Source of the DNA: an uncultured Bacteroidales bacterium
GTDB lineage: Bacteria; Bacteroidota; Bacteroidia; Bacteroidales; ML635J-15
Length of the DNA stretch: 51,065 nt
NCBI GenBank assembly: GCA_937899245.1
Contig: CALDKB010000001.1
Span: 1 to 51,065 of the forward strand
Direction of reading: 5' to 3'
Shown here: positions 8,667-18,146 of the stretch, in pieces
Layout: each line of letters begins with the position of its first letter
Numbering within the stretch: the first letter of the stretch is position 1
Program-made: the position numbers and the translations under genes
The notes under the pieces: model-generated
Seen by the model: the letters and a program-made list of their open reading frames with translations, nothing else
Told to the model about the DNA's origin: nothing
Database searches by the model: none

Positions 8667-9810
8667 GTTTGTCTTTGCTGTTTGTGGTGCCCGGGTTCAT
8701 ATCGACGAACTTCACTTTTCAATTGAAAGGTTGAAGCGGTTCTCTAAGTGCGAGGTTGTCGTTGTTACGGATAGTCGACGAAACGAAATTCCAATAATTC
8801 ATGAAAATATTATTGACGTTCATACTCCTGACGAATTCGACAACCATCAGGCAAGCATATTCATAAAGACTGGATTGAACAAATTTTTGCCATCAGGACA
8901 CAAATATTGCTATTTGGATAGCGATGTCGTTTGCATTTCGGACAGAGTCGACGAAATTTTCAATTGCTATATTTCTCCAATTATCTTTGCTAAGGATTAT
9001 TTTTCGATTGCCCTTTTTAGTCCGCATGCGGTGAATTGCAATTGTATTGAAAATCATGCTCGTCGCAAAGATATAATTGCAAAATTCAAGGCGAAAATTG
9101 AAGATAATATCGGTAAGGTTAATCTTGACGATGAGGAAATCCGTAAGCAGGCGCAACATTTAGCAGGAGTTTTTGCAGAAACAAAACGCAATTTTTTCAA
9201 GTCGCTTAGGTATTTGACACTTAGATATTTGCCTGGAATAAAGTCGTTTAGCTTAGATAAGTATACTTTTGACAGGAAAAGAAGATGCTGGAAAAATGAA
9301 AAAGGAGACGTTGTTGAGCTGGATTTTGCGTATTACAAAAAAAAGATACTGCCGACTCTTGGTGAAAATCCACGCGACTGGCAAAATTTTGTTCTTGAGA
9401 CACCTCAATGTAACCACCTTTCCGAATACATTCGCAAAACATATTCCGTTGATATTCCTGACGGCTGGAGGCATTGGAATGGCGGGGTTTTCATATTTGA
9501 TGATTCGTCTGAAGACTTTTTGAATTATTGGCATGAAACGACAGTAGCGGAGTTTGCAAATCCATATACAAAGACCCGCGACCAGGGGACTTTGGCAATG
9601 GCAGTTTGGCAGTTTGGCTTGCAAAATCATCCTTCTTTACCTAACGAATTCAACTGGATTGCTGAATTTGGTGACGAAAACATAGGCTATAAGCCAGAAA
9701 TAGGATACACGGCAGATGGATTCAAGACCATTGCTCATCCAGTTTTAATGCACATTTATCATCATTGGGGCGATGAAAGCTGGAGCATTTGGAATTCAAT
9801 TGTCAATTGA
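8659..9810 (+). CDS. GT-A glycosyltransferase, GT8/nucleotid_trans-like
   Basis: 383 residues, overlapping the previous gene by 8 bases. The N-terminal FVFAVCGARVHIDELHFSI strand is followed by YLDSDVV, the DxD metal/NDP-sugar motif. Later WNGGVFIF and DQGTLAMA match the acceptor-side signature of GT8-like enzymes, and a C-terminal HIYHHWG resembles the family's metal-binding His. It is the last gene of the acyl/glycosyl operon and is followed by a terminator. The sugar and acceptor are unknown. Confidence 0.8.
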   Translation: MNKFVFAVCGARVHIDELHFSIERLKRFSKCEVVVVTDSRRNEIPIIHENIIDVHTPDEFDNHQASIFIKTGLNKFLPSGHKYCYLDSDVVCISDRVDEIFNCYISPIIFAKDYFSIALFSPHAVNCNCIENHARRKDIIAKFKAKIEDNIGKVNLDDEEIRKQAQHLAGVFAETKRNFFKSLRYLTLRYLPGIKSFSLDKYTFDRKRRCWKNEKGDVVELDFAYYKKKILPTLGENPRDWQNFVLETPQCNHLSEYIRKTYSVDIPDGWRHWNGGVFIFDDSSEDFLNYWHETTVAEFANPYTKTRDQGTLAMAVWQFGLQNHPSLPNEFNWIAEFGDENIGYKPEIGYTADGFKTIAHPVLMHIYHHWGDESWSIWNSIVN

Positions 9811-9823
9811 AAAATGATAAAAA

Positions 9824-9848
9824 AAACGCCCGGAATTTCCGAGCGTTT
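9824..9848. terminator. bidirectional terminator between convergent operons
   Basis: The stem AAACGCCCGG / CCGAGCGTTT (one mismatch) has A- and T-rich flanks on both sides. It lies between the plus-strand glycosyltransferase stop and the minus-strand permease stop, so it serves both. Confidence 0.7.
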
Positions 9849-9856
9849 CTGTATTG

Positions 9857-11239
9857 TTAGTTTTTGTACTTGAGCCATTTCCACAATTCCTTGTAGTTGG
9901 TCTTTTTTCCGTACATTAAAATACCTACACGATAAATCTTTGCTGCAAGCCAAGTCATTGCAATGAAAGTTGCAACAAGCAATACCATTGAGATTGCAAT
10001 GTCGGCAAATGGAACACCGAAAGGAATTCTAACCATCATCACAATTGGAGAGGTAAACGGAATGATTGAGAACCAGTATGCAAGGCTTCCTTCCGGATTG
10101 TTGATTGCCGAAAGCATTACAAGTATGCCAAGTATAAGTGGGACTGTAATTGGCAATGTGAATTGTTGCGTGTCGGTTTCGTTGTCGACTGCGGAACCGG
10201 CGATTGCAAACATTGCTGCGTATAGAAGGTAGCCGCCAATGAAATAGAACAGGAACATTAGAAGAAGTCCAACATAGTTTATCGATTTCATGGCAGATTC
10301 AATTTCAGCAAATTTAATTATGTCATCGCTGTTCATGTTGTCTGCATCCGAAAGTGTTGAACCCATTATTTCTGTTTGTGCCGCAAGGTTTTTGGGATTC
10401 ATGTCGGGTTGCAGTGCCGAGTAGGTTATAGTAACAATTCCCAGAGTAAGAAGAACCCATAGGATAAATTGTGTGATACCGACGAGAGCAACACCGATAA
10501 TTTTACCAAGCATAAGCTGGAACGGCTTAACCGATGATACTATTACCTCGACAATGCGGTTCGACTTTTCCTCAATAACACCGTTCATTACCATTGAACC
10601 ATACATGAAAATGAACATATAGATAAGGAATCCACATATATATCCTATAATCATTGCTACAGTTGTTGACGATTCCTCTTCGCTGCCATCGTCTTTAAGT
10701 GTGGTGGTAACAACATTGATAGATGTATTGGCAACCATAAGGATATTGTCGATTTCCTTTTGTGAAATTTCAAGTTCTTCTGCTTTTTTGCCAAGTTTTA
10801 TTTCTTCGGCCTTCTTTTCTATGCCATTGGAAATATGCATTTTAAGTCCCATGTTCGGCTGCTGGTAAGAGAAAAGCTGTACCGATCCCGAATTTGATGA
10901 CATTGCGTTTATTGGAATGTAAAGCAAGGCGTAATGGTCGGAATCCTTAAGGTCGGCTTTTGCTTCTGTTACGTCGTAGTGGTTTCCTTTGAAGTATTTT
11001 TCGGAAACGAAGTCGAAGTTCATGCTGTTGGTGTTTTTTAGCGAGTACTGGTCGAACATGCCGGTTTCATCGATTACCGCGATGTTCTTGAAGTCATCGT
11101 CTTCCAATCTCATCAGAATTGCTGGCGCTACCATGAGGGCTGCGAAAAGTATCGGTCCCAAGAGTGTCATTACGATGAAAGATTTCTTTCTTACACGTGT
11201 TTTGTACTCTCTGTTTATAATAAGTCCTATTTTGCTCAT
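9857..11239 (-). CDS. ABC-2 type permease, NatB-like
   Basis: 460 residues. It starts MSKIGLIINREYKTRVRKKSF and has one N-terminal membrane helix, a large extracytoplasmic region of about 140 residues, and a C-terminal block of about five or six helices, the ABC2_membrane_3 layout. This is the membrane half of an exporter whose ATPase ends 4 bases upstream. NatAB-type systems export sodium or unidentified substrates; the substrate cannot be inferred. It is the last gene of the DUF4837-ATPase-permease operon. Confidence 0.9.
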   Translation of the reverse strand: MSKIGLIINREYKTRVRKKSFIVMTLLGPILFAALMVAPAILMRLEDDDFKNIAVIDETGMFDQYSLKNTNSMNFDFVSEKYFKGNHYDVTEAKADLKDSDHYALLYIPINAMSSNSGSVQLFSYQQPNMGLKMHISNGIEKKAEEIKLGKKAEELEISQKEIDNILMVANTSINVVTTTLKDDGSEEESSTTVAMIIGYICGFLIYMFIFMYGSMVMNGVIEEKSNRIVEVIVSSVKPFQLMLGKIIGVALVGITQFILWVLLTLGIVTITYSALQPDMNPKNLAAQTEIMGSTLSDADNMNSDDIIKFAEIESAMKSINYVGLLLMFLFYFIGGYLLYAAMFAIAGSAVDNETDTQQFTLPITVPLILGILVMLSAINNPEGSLAYWFSIIPFTSPIVMMVRIPFGVPFADIAISMVLLVATFIAMTWLAAKIYRVGILMYGKKTNYKELWKWLKYKN

Positions 11240-11243
11240 GTCC

Positions 11244-12194
11244 TTAGTTTTGTGCTTGTGCAGCTTGTTCTTCGTTTGTTTTGCCTACCACTCTAATGAA
11301 AATATCGTTCATGCTTGGCAATGCCTTCTGGAATGATTCTATGTTGCCGAAGTTTGTCAGGCGGGAAATGATATCGTTGTTTTTCATTTCCTTGTTCAGA
11401 AGTTCAATGTTCATTGTGCTTATTCCCTCGTTTTCCTTAACATCGATGATCTTGTAGTCGGAAGTAAGTGTCGCCATCATCTTGTTGAAAAATCCAGAGT
11501 ACTTAACTTCGTAGATGTCAGGAGCATATTCGCGGCGAATGGCATTTACTTCTCCGTCGAGGATTTTCTTTGACTTGTTTATCAATGCAATATAGTCGCA
11601 GATTTCCTCTACTGATGCCATGTTGTGAGTCGAGAAGATTATTGTAGAGCCATTTCGCTTCAATTCAAGAATTTCTTGTTTCAGTAGGTTTGCATTAATA
11701 GGGTCGAAACCGCTGAATGGTTCATCGAAGATTAATAGTTTTGGTTTGTGAAGTATAGTCGTGATGAACTGGACTTTCTGTTGCATGCCCTTAGAGAGCT
11801 CTTCCACTTTTTTGTCCCACCAGTTTTCGATTTCAAATTTCTCAAACCACTTTTTCAATTCGCGGAAAGCATCGGCTTTGCTCATTCCCTTTAGTTGGCA
11901 AAGGTAAAGAGCTTGCTCTCCAACCTTCATTTTTTTGTACAGGCCACGTTCTTCTGGTAGATATCCGATTTGTGCAATATGTTTACCACAAAGTTTTTCG
12001 CCGTTAATATATACATGACCTTCGTCTGGTGCTGTAATTTGGTTGATAATACGTATTAATGTCGTTTTTCCTGCTCCGTTTGGACCCAAAAGGCCAAAAA
12101 TACAGCCTTCAGGAACAGATATTGAAACCTTGTCCAATGCCAGATGCTTAGAGTACATCTTGACGACATCTTCAACAACAAGTGTATGATTCAT
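11244..12194 (-). CDS. ABC transporter ATP-binding protein, NatA-like
   Basis: 316 residues. Walker A is GPNGAGKTT, the signature is LSKGMQQKV, Walker B is LLIFDEPFSGFDP, and the switch His is in STHNM. The final 90 or so residues match the C-terminal extension (DUF4162) often seen in NatA-type ATPases. It is encoded 14 bases after DUF4837 and 4 bases before its permease. It probably powers the ABC-2 exporter as a homodimer. Confidence 0.94.
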   Translation of the reverse strand: MNHTLVVEDVVKMYSKHLALDKVSISVPEGCIFGLLGPNGAGKTTLIRIINQITAPDEGHVYINGEKLCGKHIAQIGYLPEERGLYKKMKVGEQALYLCQLKGMSKADAFRELKKWFEKFEIENWWDKKVEELSKGMQQKVQFITTILHKPKLLIFDEPFSGFDPINANLLKQEILELKRNGSTIIFSTHNMASVEEICDYIALINKSKKILDGEVNAIRREYAPDIYEVKYSGFFNKMMATLTSDYKIIDVKENEGISTMNIELLNKEMKNNDIISRLTNFGNIESFQKALPSMNDIFIRVVGKTNEEQAAQAQN

Positions 12195-12208
12195 AAAAAA
12201 ATATAGAT

Positions 12209-13198
12209 TTATTTAATTGAGAATGTGTAAATAATTCCTTCGATATTCCTGATTTTGTCGCGAACAGGCATGTTAGGTTCGTAGACAAATCCTTCGACGC
12301 ATACAACACGTTGGCGAGCTTCGTCGATTTTGCTGTAGCTTACAAACGGACCACCCATGAAATCGCCGTGCATTTTCCACAAGCCGTGAACTACAGCTGT
12401 CTTGCAGTCGTTGTGCATTATTGTCTCCATTACAGGGTAGTCGAACTTAGTTTCGGTTGTCATGTATGAGCCTTCTCTTCCGCCGGGAACTCTTTCCTTT
12501 AGAATTTCATTCCTCATGGCGATAATGTTATCAAGCGATAATGTCGTGCTGTCGGTAAGTGGGTATTCGTAAACGAAAATACCGTTTGTAGCTTTTTTTG
12601 TTTCGTATTCAATCCATGCAAAATTATCGTCGAGGATTTCTGCAACTTGATAAACGGCAGGCAGAGTAATTGATATGTTGAATTTTTCTGCCATTTGATT
12701 TTCGCCTACTATGTTGCGGTTTTTTGAGAATGTTGCAATCCAGCGGTCGCGGTCGGCAACGACAAAAAGTTTTGACAGGTAGTCGCGCTTTGCGCATACG
12801 ACCTTTACAAATTCAGCTTGGTTTGGTGCGGTGACTCTTACAAATATTTGATTTTTTGCATATTTGTCATTTTCAATAGTCATAATTCCGTCTTTTTGGT
12901 CGGCAATTTTTTCAAAGAAAATGATGTTTTTGTGCAATTTGTTCATTTCCACAAATTTGTTGTATGGAATTTGGTGCAAGTCCATGAGGTGTTCCTCATA
13001 GGCAAGACCCGGGCAAAAATCAAAAATTGCACGAAGACTATCGCCTGCTTCAGAGTTCCAGTTTTCGTCGCTCATTACAACTATAACGTCGCCAGCATTT
13101 CCGTGAGCAACAGATTGTGTGGTAGTTTTTGGTGCACAAGATATTAGTGCTGCACTTGTAAAAACTATTATTGTCAGAATGTTTAGAAACCGCCTCAT
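12209..13198 (-). CDS. DUF4837 lipoprotein
   Basis: 329 residues from ATG 13198. The longer frame to 13240 crosses the -7 box (13220-13227) and is rejected. The lipoprotein signal ends in the lipobox LISC. The body (GDVIVVMSDENWNSEAGDSLR, FCPGLAYEEH, LHKNIIFFEK) matches the Bacteroidetes-specific DUF4837 family as I know it. Function is unknown. Co-transcription with the NatAB-like exporter suggests a periplasmic or outer-leaflet partner, but that is inference. Confidence 0.85.
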   Translation of the reverse strand: MRRFLNILTIIVFTSAALISCAPKTTTQSVAHGNAGDVIVVMSDENWNSEAGDSLRAIFDFCPGLAYEEHLMDLHQIPYNKFVEMNKLHKNIIFFEKIADQKDGIMTIENDKYAKNQIFVRVTAPNQAEFVKVVCAKRDYLSKLFVVADRDRWIATFSKNRNIVGENQMAEKFNISITLPAVYQVAEILDDNFAWIEYETKKATNGIFVYEYPLTDSTTLSLDNIIAMRNEILKERVPGGREGSYMTTETKFDYPVMETIMHNDCKTAVVHGLWKMHGDFMGGPFVSYSKIDEARQRVVCVEGFVYEPNMPVRDKIRNIEGIIYTFSIK

Positions 13199-13219
13199 AT
13201 GGTTGTTGTTTTTGTGGTT

Positions 13220-13227
13220 CAAAAATA
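13220..13227 (-). promoter_or_regulatory. -7 box of the DUF4837-ABC operon
   Basis: TATTTTTG on the minus strand, 21 bases upstream of ATG 13198. No good -33 element is seen. Confidence 0.5.
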
Positions 13228-13285
13228 ATAAAAAAGACAATTACTTCGTGTCGGAAAAGTTAACAAATATTACAAAAACAAAGTT

Positions 13286-13325
13286 AAAAAACGCATGAGC
13301 CCAACAATGTTCCCATGCGTTTTTT
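13286..13325 (-). terminator. terminator after the S9 peptidase
   Basis: A 12-bp perfect stem, AAAAAACGCATG / CATGCGTTTTTT, with a 16-base loop lies 17 bases past the peptidase stop. Confidence 0.85.
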
Positions 13326-13341
13326 ATTATGCTAATAAAAA

Positions 13342-15450
13342 TTATTTCAAATGAGCGTCGAGCCAAGCCTTGAATTCGCGCTGCCACAGGATGCTGTTCT
13401 GCGGTTTCAGTACGAAGTGAGTTTCTTCGGGGAATACCACCAACTTGCTCTCGATTCCACGCATCTGCGCCATGTTGAATGCCTGCAGGCTTTCGGTGTA
13501 TGGTATACGGAAGTCTTTGCCACCTGTGAAAATCAAGATAGGAGCGTTCCAGTTCTGTACGAAATGATGTGGCGAAGTTTCGTACGATTTCATTGCTGTC
13601 GCATTTTCTTTTTCCCAATAAGCACCGCCAAGATCGTGGTTTACGAAGAACATTTCTTCTGTTGATCCATATTGAGATTCAAGGTTGAACATACCGCAGT
13701 GTGCGATGAATGCCTTGAAAAGATGATCTTCATTGTGTCCGGCAAGCCAATATACAGAGAAACCTCCGTAACTTGCACCAACAGCGCCAATGCGTTCCTC
13801 GTCGATGAAAGGTTCGGTCTTGACTGCATTTACTGCCGATACATAGTCCTTCATGTTCTGTCCTCCGTAGTCGCCAGAAATCTGTGCATTCCATTCAGTG
13901 CCGAAACCAGGAAGTCCGCGACGATTTGGTGCGATAACAACATATCCGTTAGCTGCCATAATCTGGAAATTCCAACGGTATGACCAGAATTGAGAAACTG
14001 GGCTTTGAGGACCGCCTTCGCAGTAAAGTATTGCTGGATAAACTTTTGTAGAGTCGAATTTCGGTGGGTAGATTACCCAAGTAAGCATTTTCTTGCCATC
14101 GGTAGTGTTTACCCAACGCTCTTCTACGCGACCCATTTCTATTTTGTCGTAGATGTTCTTGTTGACAGATGTCAGCTGACGTTCCTGTCCGTTCTTGTCG
14201 ACGATGAAAAGTTCGGTTGCACTTGACATCGAGGTTTTAGATGCAAGAAGATTGTTTCCACAAGCGGTAAGACCTGTATAGTCGTGCTGTCCCTTTGTCA
14301 ACTGTGTGATTTCGTTGTTTGTCAAGTCGACACTGAAAATTTGGAATGTTGCATTGAGTACTGTTGTGAAGAAAAGTCTATTTGAATTCTGATTGTCCCA
14401 AACAACGTTTGTGCACCCGTAGTCCCATTTTTCGGTAACATATGTCTTATCACCACTTTCAAGATCCATTACGAATAGGCGTTCCTTGTCCGATTCGTAG
14501 CCCGGAGTTTCCATGCTTTGCCAAGCAATCTTCTTTGAGTCAGGCGAGAATACAGGATATTTGTCATAACCCATCATGCCTTCGGAAATGTTCTTAATTG
14601 TACCATCCTCAAGATTGTAGATGTAAATGTCGGAGTTAGTGCTTACGGCATATTCTTTTCCACTAAGTTTCTTGCAAGTGTATGCAATGCATTTTCCGTC
14701 GTTGCTCCATGCTATTTCAGAATCGTCGAAATATGGGCTAAGAGGAGAATCGAATTTTTCTCCTTCCATGATGTCGGCAGCAGTAGTAATGTTGTCGCTC
14801 AATTCTGCCACAAAGATGTGTGAGTATTTGTAGTCGTGCCAGTCATTCCAGTGACGGTACATAAGGTCGGTTGCGATTATGCAGTTTGTATTTGGAAGAT
14901 CAGGGTAGATTTCTGCAGGAGTTTCGTCCATCTTTACATCTGCAATGAGCATAATCTTATCGCCGGCAGGAGAAAGTTTGAAAGAGTTAATGTCGAAGGC
15001 AAGATTTGATATTTTCTTGTTATCCTTACCATCGGCTGTCATAGTCCAAACTTGTACCGATTCGCCTTCTGTCGAGAGGTATGCAATTTTACCGTCGTTG
15101 GTCCAGTGTGGGTTGAAGCATGAAATGTTTTCGTCAGTTGTAAGTTTTACTGCTTCGCCGCCTTCGGTTGGAATAGAATAGATTTGGGTGTTGGAACCAT
15201 TGGATTCTACACTGTAGTATGTGACAGTATAAAGAACGGTTTTGCCATCCGGGCTAACCTGCATGTCGCCTATACGTCCGAATTTCCAAAGGATTTCGGG
15301 AGTAAGAATTCCATTGTCGATTTCTTCTTCGGTCAAGTCACGCTGATATGCGACAGAATTTCCTGTGTTTTCACCATTTTGACCATCTTTTTTGTTGCAC
15401 GATGCAAGAATCAAAGCAAGTGCGACTAGAATCAAAGATATCTTTCTCAT
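13342..15450 (-). CDS. S9 family prolyl oligopeptidase-like lipoprotein peptidase
   Basis: 702 residues. The lipoprotein signal ends ILASC. The N-terminal two thirds is a WD40-like beta-propeller with repeated SPDGKTVLY/SPDSKKIAW blades. The C-terminal alpha/beta-hydrolase domain has the catalytic triad Ser560 (GASYGG), Asp646 (GGKDFRIP) and His678 (EETHF). It is related to acylaminoacyl peptidases and DPP5-type enzymes, which cleave short peptides in the periplasm of asaccharolytic Bacteroidales. It lies 21 bases downstream of tyrS with no intervening promoter box, so it is probably co-transcribed with it. Confidence 0.93.
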   Translation of the reverse strand: MRKISLILVALALILASCNKKDGQNGENTGNSVAYQRDLTEEEIDNGILTPEILWKFGRIGDMQVSPDGKTVLYTVTYYSVESNGSNTQIYSIPTEGGEAVKLTTDENISCFNPHWTNDGKIAYLSTEGESVQVWTMTADGKDNKKISNLAFDINSFKLSPAGDKIMLIADVKMDETPAEIYPDLPNTNCIIATDLMYRHWNDWHDYKYSHIFVAELSDNITTAADIMEGEKFDSPLSPYFDDSEIAWSNDGKCIAYTCKKLSGKEYAVSTNSDIYIYNLEDGTIKNISEGMMGYDKYPVFSPDSKKIAWQSMETPGYESDKERLFVMDLESGDKTYVTEKWDYGCTNVVWDNQNSNRLFFTTVLNATFQIFSVDLTNNEITQLTKGQHDYTGLTACGNNLLASKTSMSSATELFIVDKNGQERQLTSVNKNIYDKIEMGRVEERWVNTTDGKKMLTWVIYPPKFDSTKVYPAILYCEGGPQSPVSQFWSYRWNFQIMAANGYVVIAPNRRGLPGFGTEWNAQISGDYGGQNMKDYVSAVNAVKTEPFIDEERIGAVGASYGGFSVYWLAGHNEDHLFKAFIAHCGMFNLESQYGSTEEMFFVNHDLGGAYWEKENATAMKSYETSPHHFVQNWNAPILIFTGGKDFRIPYTESLQAFNMAQMRGIESKLVVFPEETHFVLKPQNSILWQREFKAWLDAHLK

Positions 15451-15471
15451 AATTTATGTGTTTTTCGTTTG

Positions 15472-16767
15472 TTATTCTGCAATAATTAGGAAATAGTTCT
15501 TCTTGCCTTTTTGAACAAGCAGATACTTGTCGTTGATAAGGTTTTCTGACTTTAGGATTCCTGCTTCTTCGCTGTATTTTTCCTTGTTGATGCTCATTCC
15601 GTTTCCTTTGATGGTACGTTTGAGTTCGCCTTTTGACGGGAAAATGTCGGTTTCGCCAGCAAGTAAGTCAAGAACATTGATTCCTTCGGCAAATTTTGCT
15701 TTAGCAACATTGTATGTTGGAACACCTTCGAATACAGCGAGGAATGTCTGTTCGTCGAGTCTGCGAAGTGCATCACCAGTTGCGTTTCCGAAAAGAATTT
15801 GCGATGCTTCAACAGCGGCCTCGTAGTCGTTGCGAGAGTGAACCATAACTGTAATTTCTTCAGCAAGACGCTTTTGTAATATTCTCATATTAGGAGCTTC
15901 ATCGTGCTGTGCGATGAGACTGTCGATTGTTTCCTTGTCAAGAGTTGTGAAAATCTTGATGTAGCGTTTTGCGTCTTCGTCTGAAACATTTAACCAAAAC
16001 TGGTAGAACTTATACGGACTTGTCTTTTCTGGATCAAGCCAAACGTTGCCAGATTCTGTCTTGCCAAATTTTACACCATCCGACTTAGTGATAAGCGGGC
16101 AGGTGAGTGCGTATGCTTCGCCACCGCAAGTACGACGGATAAGCTCGGTTCCTGTGGTTATGTTTCCCCATTGGTCGCTACCGCCCATCTGCAATTTGCA
16201 GTTCTTTTCCTGATACAAGTGGAGAAAATCGTATCCTTGCAAAAGCTGGTAAGTAAATTCTGTGAACGACATACCGTCGCGAGCTTCTCCATTAAGACGT
16301 TTCTTTACAGAATCCTTAGCCATCATATAGTTGACTGTGATAAGTTTACCAACCTTACGAGCAAATTCGAGGAAAGTGAAGTCTTTCATCCAGTCGTAGT
16401 TGTTTACGAGTTCGGCCTTGTTGTCGATATCTGAATCAAAGTCAAGGAATTTTGCAAGCTGGTTCTTAATGCACTGCTGATTGTGACGAAGAGTTGGTTC
16501 GTCGAGCAAGTTGCGTTCGAGAGATTTTCCCGATGGGTCACCAATCATACCGGTTGCACCACCGATAAGGGCGATAGGCTTGTGACCACAGTTCTGCAAG
16601 TGCTTAAGCATCATAATTCCGCAAAGATGTCCGATATGTAGTGAGTCGGCAGTCGGGTCAATGCCCAAATATGCAGCGACTTTTTCCTTTAGCAATAATT
16701 CCTCTGTTCCGGGGATCATATCCTGAAGCATTCCCCTCCATTTAAGTTCTTCTATGAAATTTTTCAT
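15472..16767 (-). CDS. tyrS: tyrosyl-tRNA synthetase
   Basis: 431 residues. Class I synthetase with LGIDPTADSLHIGH (HIGH motif), the tyrosine/tRNA-binding block MGGSDQWGNI, and KFGKT as the KMSKS loop. A C-terminal S4-like RNA-binding domain ends in KGKKNYFLI. It charges tRNA-Tyr in the cytoplasm. Length and architecture are normal for bacterial TyrRS. It is the first gene of a two-gene unit with the S9 peptidase. Confidence 0.97.
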   Translation of the reverse strand: MKNFIEELKWRGMLQDMIPGTEELLLKEKVAAYLGIDPTADSLHIGHLCGIMMLKHLQNCGHKPIALIGGATGMIGDPSGKSLERNLLDEPTLRHNQQCIKNQLAKFLDFDSDIDNKAELVNNYDWMKDFTFLEFARKVGKLITVNYMMAKDSVKKRLNGEARDGMSFTEFTYQLLQGYDFLHLYQEKNCKLQMGGSDQWGNITTGTELIRRTCGGEAYALTCPLITKSDGVKFGKTESGNVWLDPEKTSPYKFYQFWLNVSDEDAKRYIKIFTTLDKETIDSLIAQHDEAPNMRILQKRLAEEITVMVHSRNDYEAAVEASQILFGNATGDALRRLDEQTFLAVFEGVPTYNVAKAKFAEGINVLDLLAGETDIFPSKGELKRTIKGNGMSINKEKYSEEAGILKSENLINDKYLLVQKGKKNYFLIIAE

Positions 16768-16793
16768 TGTTATTTACTGATTTTTATGAAGTG

Positions 16794-16824
16794 CAAAGGT
16801 AATGAAAAAGTTTAAGAGTTGAAA
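16794..16824 (-). promoter_or_regulatory. tyrS promoter
   Basis: The -7 box TACCTTTG (minus strand, 16794-16801) is preceded by TTTC with a 19-base spacer. The -33 element falls at the end of a dispersed 16-bp repeat copy (16808-16823). Confidence 0.6.
16808..16823 (+). repeat. dispersed 16-mer AAGTTTAAnnGTTGAA, copy 1
   Basis: AAGTTTAAGAGTTGAA. Two further copies occur in tandem at 27663-27694. This copy lies in the tyrS promoter. Confidence 0.6.
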
Positions 16825-16868
16825 GGTTTTAAAGTGTCGTGGTGTTAATGCCATAATAACTTTGACAG

Positions 16869-16968
16869 AGTTTTATCTAAAATCGTATTTGCATTACTTT
16901 TTTAGCCGAAACTCATAATTAGTTTTATCTAAAAATGAAAATATTTTCCCGTTTTGGCTGAAACTCAT
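16869..16968 (-). repeat. two 48-bp direct repeat units with conserved ends
   Basis: Units 16869-16916 and 16921-16968 are each 48 bp and 4 bases apart. Read on the minus strand both begin ATGAGTTTC-A/G-GC-C/T-AAAA and end ATTTTAGATAAAACT, while the middle ~17 bases differ. The right unit overlaps the stop codon of the MFS gene. Within the left unit GAGTTT and AAACTC at the ends could pair. Confidence 0.7.
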
Positions 16969-18146
16969 TTTTTCTTTCTAAATCCCAACAGAACTGGCAA
17001 TGTAATCAGTGAAATTCCTGCTGCAACATAATATATTATGGTGTACCCGAATGCTGTTGCAATCGATCCAAGAATGACGGGACCGACGCCCATTCCGAGG
17101 TCGCAGCAGAGCCAGTAGGTGGTTACGGCAAACGAACGTCTTTCGTTGCTGACACCACGGCAAGCCATTGCATTTAGTGCCGAATTAAGCGTTCCGTAGC
17201 CAAATCCACAACCTATGGCACAAATTATTATCGTGAGCAGACATGGATGAACAGCAAGTACAACAAGTCCAATTGCCTGACCGATAATTCCGGGTATGCA
17301 GACTACGTTGTCGCCATATTTGTCTTGGATTTTCCCTGCAAGTGGCCTCGAAAATATCAGAATAGCAGCATATATGAGGAAAAAGTATGAGAAATCTTTT
17401 TCGATGTGGTATTCTGCCGAAAACAATCGGTAGAACGACATCACCGATACGAAGCCAAGCGACATAAAGAATGCGCAAAGCGAGGCCGGAATTGCACTTT
17501 TTTGCAAAATCCGCTCGATGCCGTGAGGCTTTTCTGCGGCTTTGGCATTTTCGGTTTTCAAATCCTTTTTGTTCCAACGCGGATCGATATTACGAATGTT
17601 GACGAATGCAGTAAGTATCAGCATCATTGCCGAAAGTGCCGTTGCTGCGGTAAAGCAACCCATAGCGCCGAAATTGTCGTAAACCATTCCACCTAAATAC
17701 GGCCCGGCGGCAACGGCAAGAGTTGTCGAAAGCATAAAATAGCCAGTTGCTTCGCCGTAGCGACTTTTGGGAAGTATCGACATTGCCATTGTCATGGTGG
17801 CGTTCATCGAAGCTCCGAAACCAATTCCGTGTATGAAACGTATGATTATAAGTGCAGGAATTGATGACACAAAGAAATAGCATGTGCAAGCGGCAAGATG
17901 TAATATTAAGAAAATCATTGCCATACGTTTCCAACCGACGCGAACAAGCGAGCCACTTGAATATATTCGCGAGCAAAGTCCACCGACAACGTAAATGCCA
18001 GAAATAAGTCCGGCGATAGTTGCACTTGCGCCCCAAGCCGTTGCATATTCGGTGATTGTCGTCATCAGCATGTACATGATGATGGCGCAGAAGAAGTTCG
18101 AAACGAACAGCAGACAGAAATTCGGTGTTAAAATTTTTTCTTTCAT
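16965..18146 (-). CDS. MFS transporter
   Basis: 393 residues with about 12 membrane helices in two halves joined by a charged cytoplasmic loop (NIDPRWNKKDLKTENAKAAEKPHG). The MFS motif A region between helices 2 and 3 is degenerate. RFIHGIGFGASMNATMTMAM resembles the motif B/C region of drug or metabolite exporters. It is the third gene of the UbiA-radical SAM-MFS operon, sharing one base (TAATG) with the radical SAM stop, so it may export the product of those two enzymes. The substrate is unknown. Confidence 0.9.
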   Translation of the reverse strand: MKEKILTPNFCLLFVSNFFCAIIMYMLMTTITEYATAWGASATIAGLISGIYVVGGLCSRIYSSGSLVRVGWKRMAMIFLILHLAACTCYFFVSSIPALIIIRFIHGIGFGASMNATMTMAMSILPKSRYGEATGYFMLSTTLAVAAGPYLGGMVYDNFGAMGCFTAATALSAMMLILTAFVNIRNIDPRWNKKDLKTENAKAAEKPHGIERILQKSAIPASLCAFFMSLGFVSVMSFYRLFSAEYHIEKDFSYFFLIYAAILIFSRPLAGKIQDKYGDNVVCIPGIIGQAIGLVVLAVHPCLLTIIICAIGCGFGYGTLNSALNAMACRGVSNERRSFAVTTYWLCCDLGMGVGPVILGSIATAFGYTIIYYVAAGISLITLPVLLGFRKKK

